Origin: Opitutales bacterium
GTDB lineage: Bacteria; Verrucomicrobiota; Verrucomicrobiia; Opitutales; Oceanipulchritudinaceae
NCBI GenBank assembly: GCA_020831525.1
Contig: JAFIGH010000004.1
Coordinates: 1 to 64,000 of the forward strand
Direction of reading: 5' to 3'
DNA: 64,000 nt
This document shows positions 17,203 to 25,394 of the stretch, piece by piece (within the stretch, counting starts at the first letter, position 1; every line of letters begins with the position of its first letter). The position numbers and the translations under genes are program-made. The notes beneath the pieces are model-generated. The model made no database searches, was not told the origin of the DNA, and saw only the letters and a list, made by a program, of their open reading frames with translations.

Positions 17203-19572
17203 TCACGGAGCGGCGGAACCCGTGAGGCGGCGCAGGACCGTTTCGATATCGGCCCGGCGCACCGGCTTGCGCAGGATAGTGAGATTACCGGAGGGGGCGG
17301 TCGGCGCAGCGCCGCTGGTGCGGACGAGGAGGATGACCGGCACGCGGTCGAAACCAGCGGGCAACTCGACCGCGGCACGGGCGGGCGGGCCGGTGAGCGC
17401 CTCCTCGTCGATGATGCACAGATCCGGCATGCGCCGCTTGTCTGCAAGGATGCGCTCAAGGTCTCTAATTTCACCGCCTTCCGCGGCGACGGCACCGATT
17501 TGGTCGAGGTAGATGGAGAGGATCTTGCGCGACGTCGCCACAGGGTCAATCAGTGCTACAAGCAGGTTTCCGCGGGAAGCACTGTCCGGGGACGCCCCGG
17601 AGTCTTCCGTCTCCGGTTCGCGGACGACGACCTCCGCGCGGAACACCGAGCCGCCGCCCGGATTGTCCTCCACACGAATATCCCCGCCCATGGCTTGCGC
17701 GAGCCTCACGGAAATGGAGAGGCCGAGGCCCACGCCGCCGGACCGGCCCGACACCGCCGGATTGAGTTGCACAAACGGCTGAAAGACGCGCCCGCGGTCC
17801 TGCGGCGGGATACCCGGCCCCATGTCGGAAACAGAAAACATCAGCCGGACCGCGCCGTCCTCCGCCGACTGCGCGGCAAGCCGCACGCCGACCACACCCT
17901 CCGGCGTAAATTTGACTGCGTTGCCGACGAGGTTTACGAGAATCTGCCGCACACGCGCATGGTCGCCCCGAACCTCGCGCGGCACTCCGTCGGCAACAGC
18001 CGTCTCGAGCCGCACGCCCTTCCGCACCAACTCACACCGGAAGACCCGCGCGACCTCGCGCAGCAACGCGCAGGGGTCGAACAGTTCGCGTGCCAACTCG
18101 ATTGTGCCCGACTCCGCCTTGGAGTAATCGAGGATGCCGTCGAGCGTTTCAAGGAGGTCGCCGCAGGCACCGAGGATCGACCCGACGAAGGAGGCCTGCT
18201 CCTCATTGAGCGGAGTCTCCCGCAGGACTGACGCCATGCCCACGACAGAGTTGAGGGGTGCGCGGATTTCGTGGCTGATCCCCGCGAGCACCTCGCCCTT
18301 TGCGCGGTCCGCGGATGCCGCGCTCTCCGCCATGGCGCGGGCTCGGGAGAGCGCCTCCGTCAGGCGATCATTCAAGTCGTACAGCTCCCGGTTGGTGCGT
18401 ACGCGAAATCGCCCCCGTAGAATCAGCCCGGCAATGACAACGAGGAGCGTCCCGCCGAGCGCGGCCATGGCGGCGAGCTGCCATGTGCGCCGCGCGAGAT
18501 CAGCCCGTGCCCGCGAAAGCTCCGCCTCCGTAAGTGCCGCCTCAGCCGCACGCACCTTTTCGCGCCCGGCTTCCAATTCGCTTTGAAAGCGCAGTCTCGC
18601 CTGCTCCAGCGTCGCCGACTGCCGCCGCTCCATGACCTCGCGTTGGCCCCGACCGTGCGCGCGCTCCGCCGCCAGCGCCTCCTCCCATCGCCCGGTTTCT
18701 GCGTAGGCTTCCGCCAAAACGCCGTGGATCGGGGTCGCAAGCATGGGCAGGTCGGGCCCACGCAGAATCTCCAGCGCGACCTCCGCCTGTAGCGCGGCGA
18801 CCTCCGGCAATCCCATGCGCATGTACGTCTCCGCGCGGTGCCGCATCGACCGCGCCACCTCGGGATAGTCCCCCCGCGACCGGTGGATCGCAACAGCGCG
18901 CTCAAAACGCTCGATGGCCGCGGCGTGATCACCCGCCTCGCGCTCGAGGATCCCTTCGTTGTGCAGGACGCGTCCCAGTTCCTCAAGGTTGCCGCGCCGC
19001 TCATAAAAGTCTCTCGCCCAGTAAAATTTGCGCCTCGCCTGCGCAAACTCCCCCGTCTCCGTGAGAAGAAGTGCGAGATTTACCCACGCTGCCGCACGCA
19101 TCCGCTCCACGCCCTGCGCCTCGGCGATTTGCAGAGCCTCGCGGAAGAGTGCTTCCGCCTCTCCGTAAGCCTCCATCCGGTAGTGAACCGCACCCGCGTT
19201 AATGAGGATGCGCCCGTAGCGGACGGAATCCTCCACAGGATCGACAATGGCGAGTGCCTGAAGGTAGTCTCCGAGCGCGGCCTCAAGGTCCTCCAGCAAC
19301 CAGTGGGCCTTGCCGCGCACAATGTGCGCCTCCGCCCGCAACGGAGCGGAATCGGCACCGGTCCCCGCAAGGAAGCCGGACACCGCTTCCATGACCGCCG
19401 CCGCCTCTTCCGGCATGCGCGCCTCCATCCCGGCCAGAAGCTCTTCCGGGGCCTCCGCAGGTTCCTCCGCGGCGGCAAAACACGGAAGCGACAAAGCGGC
19501 AAGAATCGCTGTCCCGACGAGGACCCCGTATGCTCTGCGCGGCGTCTTCCGCCGTTGCCGTGCCGCTGCCAT
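17203..19572 (-). CDS. Hybrid sensor histidine kinase with periplasmic TPR sensor and C-terminal receiver
   Basis: The 789-residue protein has a signal-anchor (residues 14-34) and a periplasmic array of TPR-like helices (about 80-310, for example AGAVHYRMEAYGEAEALFRE). A coiled coil and a membrane helix at about 366-386 come next. The cytoplasmic kinase core has H434 in GISHEIRAPLNSVVG, N551 in VNLVGNAVKFTPEG, a D-x-G-P-G-I nucleotide motif and GVGLGLSISVRLAQAMGG. A receiver-like domain spans 668-789; it keeps Asp722 (LCIIDEE) and Lys769 (LRKP) but has only one acidic residue at the start (ALIDP), so it may be weakened. TPR sensors usually read protein partners. No response regulator gene is adjacent. 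Confidence 0.85.
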   Translation of the reverse strand: MAAARQRRKTPRRAYGVLVGTAILAALSLPCFAAAEEPAEAPEELLAGMEARMPEEAAAVMEAVSGFLAGTGADSAPLRAEAHIVRGKAHWLLEDLEAALGDYLQALAIVDPVEDSVRYGRILINAGAVHYRMEAYGEAEALFREALQIAEAQGVERMRAAAWVNLALLLTETGEFAQARRKFYWARDFYERRGNLEELGRVLHNEGILEREAGDHAAAIERFERAVAIHRSRGDYPEVARSMRHRAETYMRMGLPEVAALQAEVALEILRGPDLPMLATPIHGVLAEAYAETGRWEEALAAERAHGRGQREVMERRQSATLEQARLRFQSELEAGREKVRAAEAALTEAELSRARADLARRTWQLAAMAALGGTLLVVIAGLILRGRFRVRTNRELYDLNDRLTEALSRARAMAESAASADRAKGEVLAGISHEIRAPLNSVVGMASVLRETPLNEEQASFVGSILGACGDLLETLDGILDYSKAESGTIELARELFDPCALLREVARVFRCELVRKGVRLETAVADGVPREVRGDHARVRQILVNLVGNAVKFTPEGVVGVRLAAQSAEDGAVRLMFSVSDMGPGIPPQDRGRVFQPFVQLNPAVSGRSGGVGLGLSISVRLAQAMGGDIRVEDNPGGGSVFRAEVVVREPETEDSGASPDSASRGNLLVALIDPVATSRKILSIYLDQIGAVAAEGGEIRDLERILADKRRMPDLCIIDEEALTGPPARAAVELPAGFDRVPVILLVRTSGAAPTAPSGNLTILRKPVRRADIETVLRRLTGSAAP

Positions 19573-19667
19573 TGAGCAAGGACATTGCTACCCCCGCCGG
19601 AAGGGTCAATCCCCGCGCGTAACGGGCTTGCCAATACGGCCCGCGCCCCTTGACCTCCGCTCCAACC

Positions 19668-20741
19668 GTGAATTCCCGTCTCCTCGACTACCCGCTCCCC
19701 CAGAGCGCCATCGCCCAGGAACCTCTCGCCAACCGCGACGAGGCACGGCTATTGTGCGTCCACCGCCGCTCCCGCCGCGTAGAACACCGTCACGTGCGGG
19801 ACCTCCCCGGCCTGCTGCCCACGGGCACGGCCCTATTCCGCAACAACGTCTCCGTGCTGCGCGCGCGCCTTGCGGGCAAACGCCCCGGCGGCGGTGCCGT
19901 GGAGTGCCTCCTCGTGCGTCCGGGCGACGCACCCGCCGAGTGGTGGTGCCTCGTCAAACCCGGCAGGCGACTCGGCCCCGGAGCGCGCTTCACCGTGGGC
20001 AACGGCCACGCCGCCGAAATTGTCGCCGCCGATCCGGCGGACGGCGCGCGCCTCGTGCGGTTCGACACCGGCCCTTATGCCGATGTCGAATCCCTCGCCG
20101 AGAACGAGGGCGTCATCCCGCTGCCCCCGTATATCGAACGCGCGGCGGACGATCCCCGCCGAGACCTCGACGCCGTGCGCTACCAAACCGTCTACGCCGA
20201 TCCAGCGGAGCGCCGCGCCGTCGCCGCCCCCACCGCCGGGCTGCACTTCACGGATGACCTCATCGCCCGCACCGAGAGCGCGGGCCACCGCTTCCACGAC
20301 CTCACCCTGAGCGTCGGCCCCGGCACCTTCCGCCCCGTGCGCACGGAGAACGTCCTCGACCATCCCATGCACACCGAGCGCTACCGTATCGGCCCGCAGG
20401 TCCGCGCCGCCCTGCGCGGCACCGGCCCGAAACTCGCCGTGGGCACAACCGCACTGCGCGCCGTTGAAGACTGGTGGCGGCGCGGTGCGCCGGACCCGGA
20501 CGGTCCCTTCGAAGCCGATGCCGACATCTTCATCACGCCGCCCGCCGATTTCCATGTCGACGCGCTCCTCACAAATTTCCACTTGCCGCGCTCAACGCTT
20601 CTGTGCCTTGTTTCCGCATTTCTCCTGCCGCGGCGCACGGACGGAATCGAATGGCTGAAAGCGCTCTACGCAGAAGCCGTTGACCTCGGCTACCGTTTCT
20701 TTAGCTATGGCGATGCAATGCTGATCCTCGACGACGGATGA
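19668..20741 (+). CDS. queA: S-adenosylmethionine:tRNA ribosyltransferase-isomerase QueA
   Basis: QueA converts preQ1 at the tRNA wobble position to epoxyqueuosine, using S-adenosylmethionine as ribosyl donor. Motifs seen are LLDYPLPQSAIAQEPLANRD near the N-terminus, AAPTAGLHFTDDL, VGPGTFRPVRTENV and the C-terminal TNFHLPRSTLLCLVSAF. The GTG at 19668 places the start a few residues before the conserved D-Y-x-L-P, as in other QueA proteins, giving 357 residues; a TTG at 19650 is the alternative. Its stop overlaps the start of the ECF sigma gene (ATGA), an unusual partner for a tRNA modification gene. Confidence 0.93.
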   Translation: MNSRLLDYPLPQSAIAQEPLANRDEARLLCVHRRSRRVEHRHVRDLPGLLPTGTALFRNNVSVLRARLAGKRPGGGAVECLLVRPGDAPAEWWCLVKPGRRLGPGARFTVGNGHAAEIVAADPADGARLVRFDTGPYADVESLAENEGVIPLPPYIERAADDPRRDLDAVRYQTVYADPAERRAVAAPTAGLHFTDDLIARTESAGHRFHDLTLSVGPGTFRPVRTENVLDHPMHTERYRIGPQVRAALRGTGPKLAVGTTALRAVEDWWRRGAPDPDGPFEADADIFITPPADFHVDALLTNFHLPRSTLLCLVSAFLLPRRTDGIEWLKALYAEAVDLGYRFFSYGDAMLILDDG

Positions 20742-21244
20742 GTTCGGACAATCACGATATCGAATTTGAATCTTTGGTGCGCGACCACTACCAGGGGCTC
20801 TTCCGCTTCGGCTTCAGCCTCGCCAAGAACGAAAGCGACGCCGCCGACCTCACGCAGGAGACGTTCCGTATATGGGCGGAAAAGGGCAGCGGCCTGCGCG
20901 ACAAGAGCAAAGCCAAGTCGTGGCTCTTCACCACTCTCTACCGGGAGTTTCTGCGCCGCCGTCGCCGGAACCGCTTCCAGGCCGACGTCGAGCCGGAGCA
21001 ACTGGAAAACGAAATGCCCGCCTTCGATCCGGATCCGGCGCGCTCCGTCGACGCCAACGAAGCCATGGAAGTCCTCCAGCAGGTCGACGACGTCTATCGC
21101 GAGCCCCTTGCCCTTTTTTACGTGGAAGACGCCTCCTACAAAGAAATCGCCGAGAAGCTCGACATTCCCATCGGCACCGTCATGTCGCGCCTCTCGCGCG
21201 GCAAAAACCAGCTGCGCAAACTAATGCGGCAGCGCATGGAATAA
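20738..21244 (+). CDS. ECF-type RNA polymerase sigma factor
   Basis: This 168-residue extracytoplasmic-function sigma factor has region 2 at about residues 10-80 (VRDHYQGLFRFGFSLAKNES, then DAADLTQETFRIWAEKG, with the DNA-opening segment near SWLFTTLYREFLRRRRR). Region 4 lies at about 110-165, with the helix-turn-helix YKEIAEKLDIPIGTVMSRLS and RGKNQLRKL. The ATG overlaps the queA stop by four bases, and the next gene, a membrane protein fit to be its anti-sigma factor, starts six bases after the stop. It would direct transcription of a small stress or envelope regulon, possibly including itself. I could not identify its promoter motif. Confidence 0.92.
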   Translation: MSSDNHDIEFESLVRDHYQGLFRFGFSLAKNESDAADLTQETFRIWAEKGSGLRDKSKAKSWLFTTLYREFLRRRRRNRFQADVEPEQLENEMPAFDPDPARSVDANEAMEVLQQVDDVYREPLALFYVEDASYKEIAEKLDIPIGTVMSRLSRGKNQLRKLMRQRME

Positions 21245-21250
21245 GCCGCC

Positions 21251-22102
21251 ATGCGCGAATCTCCAAAGCTCAGGGATATGAACGACACGCCTGACGACAA
21301 CACGCTCCTCGAATGGATGCGCGCCTACACCGCCGATCCGCGGATGATCGCGGATGACGCTCTGCGCGCCCGAGTGCAGGCGGCATTGGAAGACCCGGCG
21401 ATGCGCCGGCGCATGGGCGACGAAGAAGACTTTGACCGCGCATTCCGCGAAAGCCTGCACGCTTATCAGCCGCCGCCGGGGCTGCTCACCCGCATCCTCG
21501 TCGAGCAGGGCGCAGCCGCCGCCGGTCCGCGGCCCGCCGCGGAAGATGCGTCGCGCGGCCGCTGGTTCCACTTCGGGGCTTTCGGCGCGGCGGCCGCCGC
21601 ACTCGTTGCCGTGGCTGTCTCACTCACCTTTTTCCAGCCCGCCGCCGGACCGGAGCAACCGGTCGCCGCCACCGAAGCTATGCGCGCCGGATTCTCCGTG
21701 GAGCGCTTTGTCAATTCCATCGAAAGCGCGGTGCAGTCGCCCGTCGAAGCGCGCCGCGTCGCGCACTTGTCGGAGGCCTATTCCCTCCTCTCTTCCCACG
21801 GCATCAACAACCCGTCCGCGCCTCCCGCCGGGCTCCGCGACGAAGACACCGTCACCTGCCGGGTGCTCGAGAACGAGGGAATGAAGATCGCCATGATCTG
21901 CTTCCAGACGGACGACGGCATCGTCCACATGTTCACCTTTCCCGCGCGCGACATCGCGAACCGCGAGACGCTCACAAGCCCCGGAGGACGCCCCGTGCTC
22001 CGCTCCGTGGGCGATCACTCCGTGGCTTCATGGGTGCGCGACGAGGAGGTACACATGCTCCTCAGCCGCATGGATCTCGCAAAATTAGCCTCGCGGCTTT
22101 GA
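21251..22102 (+). CDS. Probable membrane-bound anti-sigma factor
   Basis: The 283-residue protein has a cytoplasmic N-terminal region of about 97 residues, a single membrane helix at about 101-125 (GAFGAAAAALVAVAVSLTFF), and a periplasmic domain of about 150 residues. The cytoplasmic part has no H-x3-C-x2-C zinc motif, so it is not a ZAS-type factor. The periplasmic end, with LRSVGDHSVASWVRDEEVHM, resembles the C-terminal segment found in other proteobacterial-type anti-sigma proteins. The assignment rests on its place just after the ECF sigma gene and on topology. The release signal is unknown; no site-2-protease motif can be judged by eye. ATGs at 21251 and 21287 are both possible. Confidence 0.7.
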   Translation: MRESPKLRDMNDTPDDNTLLEWMRAYTADPRMIADDALRARVQAALEDPAMRRRMGDEEDFDRAFRESLHAYQPPPGLLTRILVEQGAAAAGPRPAAEDASRGRWFHFGAFGAAAAALVAVAVSLTFFQPAAGPEQPVAATEAMRAGFSVERFVNSIESAVQSPVEARRVAHLSEAYSLLSSHGINNPSAPPAGLRDEDTVTCRVLENEGMKIAMICFQTDDGIVHMFTFPARDIANRETLTSPGGRPVLRSVGDHSVASWVRDEEVHMLLSRMDLAKLASRL

Positions 22103-22136
22103 TTTCCGCCCGAAGTTGCATAACTCTCCGGAGACT

Positions 22137-22712
22137 ATGAAAATGCAACGATTGTTCTCCGGCCTTCTGGCCTTCTCCGTTTTCGCTTCCGCCGCCGCCG
22201 CGGAAGTGGTGCGCTATAAGATCGATCCGGTTCACTCCGGTATCGATTTCCGCGTGCGCCACTTCATCAATATGGTGCCGGGTGCATTCACCGGCTTCGA
22301 GGGCGAGATCCACTACGACAAGGAAAACCCGTCCAACAGCAAAGCCGTCGCGACGATTGACATTGCGTCGGTCAACACGCGCAACGAAGACCGCGACAAG
22401 CACCTGCAGCAGGACGATTTTTTCAATGCCGGGGAATACCCGAAAATGACATTCGAAAGCACCTCGTGGGAACCGGCGGGTGACAACATATACACAGTCA
22501 CGGGCGACCTAACTTTCCACGGACACACCCACCCGGTCGAAATGCAGGTGCAGTTCCTCGGCGAAGTCGAAGGACGCGGCGTAATGCGCTCCGGCTGGCG
22601 CGGCACCGCCAACATCGACCGCACGAAATGGGGCATGGACGGCTACACCGCCTTCATCGGTACAACTATTCCGGTCGAGTTGAATATCCAGGGGCACCGC
22701 ATGGACGACTGA
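22137..22712 (+). CDS. YceI-family periplasmic lipid-binding protein
   Basis: The 191-residue product has a signal peptide (core LFSGLLAFSVFASAAAA). Its single YceI domain forms a lipocalin-like barrel that binds polyisoprenoid-type lipids in the periplasm. Family blocks seen are YKIDPVHSGIDFRVRHFIN, GAFTGFEGEIHYD, SVNTRNEDRDKHLQQDDFFN and the GDLTFHGHTHPVEM strand. The end TKWGMDGYTAFIGTTIPVE is also typical. GGAG at 22130 is best spaced for an ATG at 22143, with 22137 also open. It is the last gene of the queA-sigma-anti-sigma run and is followed by a terminator; YceI proteins are frequent members of envelope-stress regulons. Confidence 0.9.
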   Translation: MKMQRLFSGLLAFSVFASAAAAEVVRYKIDPVHSGIDFRVRHFINMVPGAFTGFEGEIHYDKENPSNSKAVATIDIASVNTRNEDRDKHLQQDDFFNAGEYPKMTFESTSWEPAGDNIYTVTGDLTFHGHTHPVEMQVQFLGEVEGRGVMRSGWRGTANIDRTKWGMDGYTAFIGTTIPVELNIQGHRMDD

Positions 22713-22748
22713 GCGGGCACCGCGTAAGCGGACGATGCGACTTTTCCC

Positions 22749-22779
22749 AAGCCCCGGATTCACTCCGGGGCTTTTTTTT
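22749..22779 (+). terminator. Intrinsic terminator after the YceI gene
   Basis: The 10-bp stem AAGCCCCGGA (22749-22758) and TCCGGGGCTT (22764-22773) has loop TTCAC and eight T residues. It ends the queA to yceI transcript just before the convergent HA-repeat gene. Confidence 0.92.
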
Positions 22780-22782
22780 GCC

Positions 22783-25308
22783 TCAGCCATCCGTTTCCGC
22801 GCCCGGCAGCTTCTTCCGCTTCAAGGTACGCGGATCGACGCCCTTCTTGAAGCGGTTCGGCCTCGATTCGAAGCGGAAGCCCACATCCTTGAGGAGCTGG
22901 ATCTGCTCCGGCTTGAGGCGGCCCTTGCGCGCGCGCTGCCGCTCCTGCGCAACAAACTCGGCAAGGCCTTGGTCGGGCGGATAGCTGCGCGGGACGTCCG
23001 CCGTGCCGTGCTTTTCTTTGAACTTCTTCAGCGCCTCGTAGCGCCGCATCCACGCCGGGCGGATTTTTTCTCGAGGACTCCAGTCAAAGTTGATCGCGTC
23101 GAGCAGCCGGATCTTCTCCTCCGTCAGAATCCCGCGGCTGCGCCGCATACGCTGGTCGGTGGCAAACTTTTGCAAGTGCCGGGGCGCTTTCTTGTGGTCG
23201 ATCAGCGCCTCCGGTCCGTGGTCCGCAAAGAGGGCCTTGAGTTCATTGTAATTCTCCAGCCATTTGGCCGAGGGGGGCTGCGGCCCGCGCACCGGCACAA
23301 TGTATTTGCGCGGCGGGTTCCAGTCGATGCCCAGTTCGTCCAACATCCGGACTTGTTTATCCGTGAGCTGCCCCTTGCGATGCCGCCGCCGCTGGTTCAC
23401 GATGAATCCCCGGCTTGTCGCGTCGAGTTCCGTGTCGGGCACGAGTTTGGCCGTGCCGTGGTCCTCGCGCAGACGCGTGCGCACACTCTCCAGCGAGTCG
23501 AGCCAGCGCCGCGTTATAATCGGTGGAAGCTCCGCCGCTTTCAGGCCGAGACGCCGGAGTCTCGTGCTGCGGTCGCGCGGCATGGGCGGACGCGCAAGAG
23601 CCACGCGCTGCTTCGCCACCCACTTGCCCAGCTTGGGATCCTCCGGCCAGTCTTCCGCTACGTCCACATGGCCGAACCGCTCCTTGTAGGCCGCCAGCTT
23701 GGCGAACGAACGCTCCCAGAGTTCTTCCTCCTCGGCAAAGCCGTCCCACGCAAAACCAATCGCCTCAAGGCGCTTCGCCCGATCCGCGTCCAGCTTGCCC
23801 CGGCGGCGGGCATTGCGCTGCGCCCGCTTCCAGCGCTCCATGGCCTCGTGGCGTGGGTGCTCCGGAGGATACGCAAAACCGCCGTAGTCCCGCTTCACTT
23901 GCTCAAGCTCCATGCAAAAATCCCACCACACTCTCGCCCGGCGTTTTGCGCCGAGCGGAATCTCCAGCGGCACGTTGACCGCATTGAGAAACCGGATCTC
24001 ATCCTCCAGCAGACGTCTGCGCCGGTAGTGGCTCGCCTGCTTGCGCGCCCAAGCCTGCAACGTCTTGTCGGAGATAAGTGCGACAAAGTCGCGCCCCCGC
24101 TGAGTTGGATCCATCGACTCTCTCGAGCGCGCAAGTTTCAGCGCATTGAGTTCGAAGAGCGTACGCTTGCGCGAAACTTCCGCCGCCACGCGGTACTCCC
24201 GCAGCACCCGGGCGGCCTCCTTGTTGACCCTCCCGTCCTTGATGTCCCGGCGCAGCAACCACAGCCGCCGCTGAAAGGCCTCGTCGTCCACCTCGGCATA
24301 GCGCCAGGTGTCGAGATGCTCCCGGATAGGTTCCGGAAGCGCGGCGTGCGCGGCCTCCAGCTTCTCTTTGAGCAAGGGCAGCCACACCGACCGGCTCGGC
24401 GACGAAAGTCCGGGCGTGTCCGTAACCTTGCGCGTCTTGCGACCCGCCGACCGCTCCTTCTTCGTCCACTGCTCCGGACGCCACGGGAAACCAAGCGCGT
24501 CAAAGAAACGCCGCTCGTCCTCACGCAGCTCGCCGCGCGCCCCGCGCTTGCTCTGCTGCCGTACCCATGCCTTGAGCTTCGGGTCCTTCAATCCGTCGAA
24601 AAAAACCTCCCCGCGCTGCTCCGCGCTCTCGTGCAACTCCATGAGTAGCTTCACATTACGCTCCCATGTGCGCCGCCGCCGCTCCGCGCGCCCGTCCCCC
24701 GCAGGCTCCGCCCCGATCTCCCGCAGCCGCTTCGCCTGGCTCTCCGGGATGTCTCCGTTCGCCCAAAACTCGCGCTGCCGCCGCAGCCACGATCCATATT
24801 CATGTTCCTCATACATCCATGTGTCCAGCGCACGCAGCGGCGCCGGCAGGCGCTTCCGCGCCTCCCGCAGCGCCTCCACCCGCCGCTCCCACATTTGCGC
24901 GATGAGGTCCTCCGTCGGGGGCAGCTTAGCCGCTGCCTCCGCCTCCCGCTGGCGCATCAACCGCCGCCCGAGAGGCACATGCCCCGACGGCTTCCGCCGC
25001 GCCATCAGCCCTTCGATCTCCTCTACACTCTTCAGCGGCTGCACGCCGGGCGGCGGAACCTTCTTTACCTCCGGCGGACCGTCCCACGGCAACCCGAGTC
25101 CGCTCAGCCGCGCCTCCTTGTCCTTCGCCAAATTCCCCGTCTCGCGAGCAGTCCGCTGGGCGTCCACCCACTTCGCCGTCTCCTCGTCGCGCTCCGCCAG
25201 ATTGCCGAAAACCGCCGCGCCGTCCGTCCGCACATACTCCCCGAGGCGCGCGAACATCGCCTCCCACTTTTCCTCCCGTTTGCGTTTCTTTTCCGACTGT
25301 AAGCTCAT
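22783..25308 (-). CDS. Giant helicase-associated (HA) domain repeat protein without helicase
   Basis: The 841-residue soluble, highly basic protein consists almost wholly of about ten tandem units of 60-70 residues. The pattern is W-x-x-x-x-x-x-L-x-x-Y, then D-x-x-L-x-x-W-V-x-x-Q-R, then R-x-G-x-L, then L-x-x-x-G-F-x-W. Units lie at about 14-76, 139-202, 214-279, 309-377, 385-447, 459-521, 530-590, 600-663, 682-743 and 753-813. Clear examples are FGHVDVAEDWPEDPKLGKWV and LAEFVAQERQRARKGRLKPE. This is the helicase-associated domain, a three-helix module thought to bind nucleic acid. No ATPase or nuclease motif is present. The ATG at 25308 gives MSLQSEKKRKREEKWEAMFA. Confidence 0.75.
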   Translation of the reverse strand: MSLQSEKKRKREEKWEAMFARLGEYVRTDGAAVFGNLAERDEETAKWVDAQRTARETGNLAKDKEARLSGLGLPWDGPPEVKKVPPPGVQPLKSVEEIEGLMARRKPSGHVPLGRRLMRQREAEAAAKLPPTEDLIAQMWERRVEALREARKRLPAPLRALDTWMYEEHEYGSWLRRQREFWANGDIPESQAKRLREIGAEPAGDGRAERRRRTWERNVKLLMELHESAEQRGEVFFDGLKDPKLKAWVRQQSKRGARGELREDERRFFDALGFPWRPEQWTKKERSAGRKTRKVTDTPGLSSPSRSVWLPLLKEKLEAAHAALPEPIREHLDTWRYAEVDDEAFQRRLWLLRRDIKDGRVNKEAARVLREYRVAAEVSRKRTLFELNALKLARSRESMDPTQRGRDFVALISDKTLQAWARKQASHYRRRRLLEDEIRFLNAVNVPLEIPLGAKRRARVWWDFCMELEQVKRDYGGFAYPPEHPRHEAMERWKRAQRNARRRGKLDADRAKRLEAIGFAWDGFAEEEELWERSFAKLAAYKERFGHVDVAEDWPEDPKLGKWVAKQRVALARPPMPRDRSTRLRRLGLKAAELPPIITRRWLDSLESVRTRLREDHGTAKLVPDTELDATSRGFIVNQRRRHRKGQLTDKQVRMLDELGIDWNPPRKYIVPVRGPQPPSAKWLENYNELKALFADHGPEALIDHKKAPRHLQKFATDQRMRRSRGILTEEKIRLLDAINFDWSPREKIRPAWMRRYEALKKFKEKHGTADVPRSYPPDQGLAEFVAQERQRARKGRLKPEQIQLLKDVGFRFESRPNRFKKGVDPRTLKRKKLPGAETDG

Positions 25309-25394
25309 AAATCTGATAGTGAAGGCCAATACCATTGCATGGCCCCGCGCACCTTGCCAACGAAATCACACCCGCCCCGCGGAAAATCGACGCC

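Noticed and set aside
22735-24648. A 637-codon plus-strand open frame antisense to the HA-repeat gene
   Set aside because: The sequence is Arg/Leu/Pro-rich with no motif; the minus strand shows regular repeats with Trp and Gly at fixed spacing, so that strand is the real gene.
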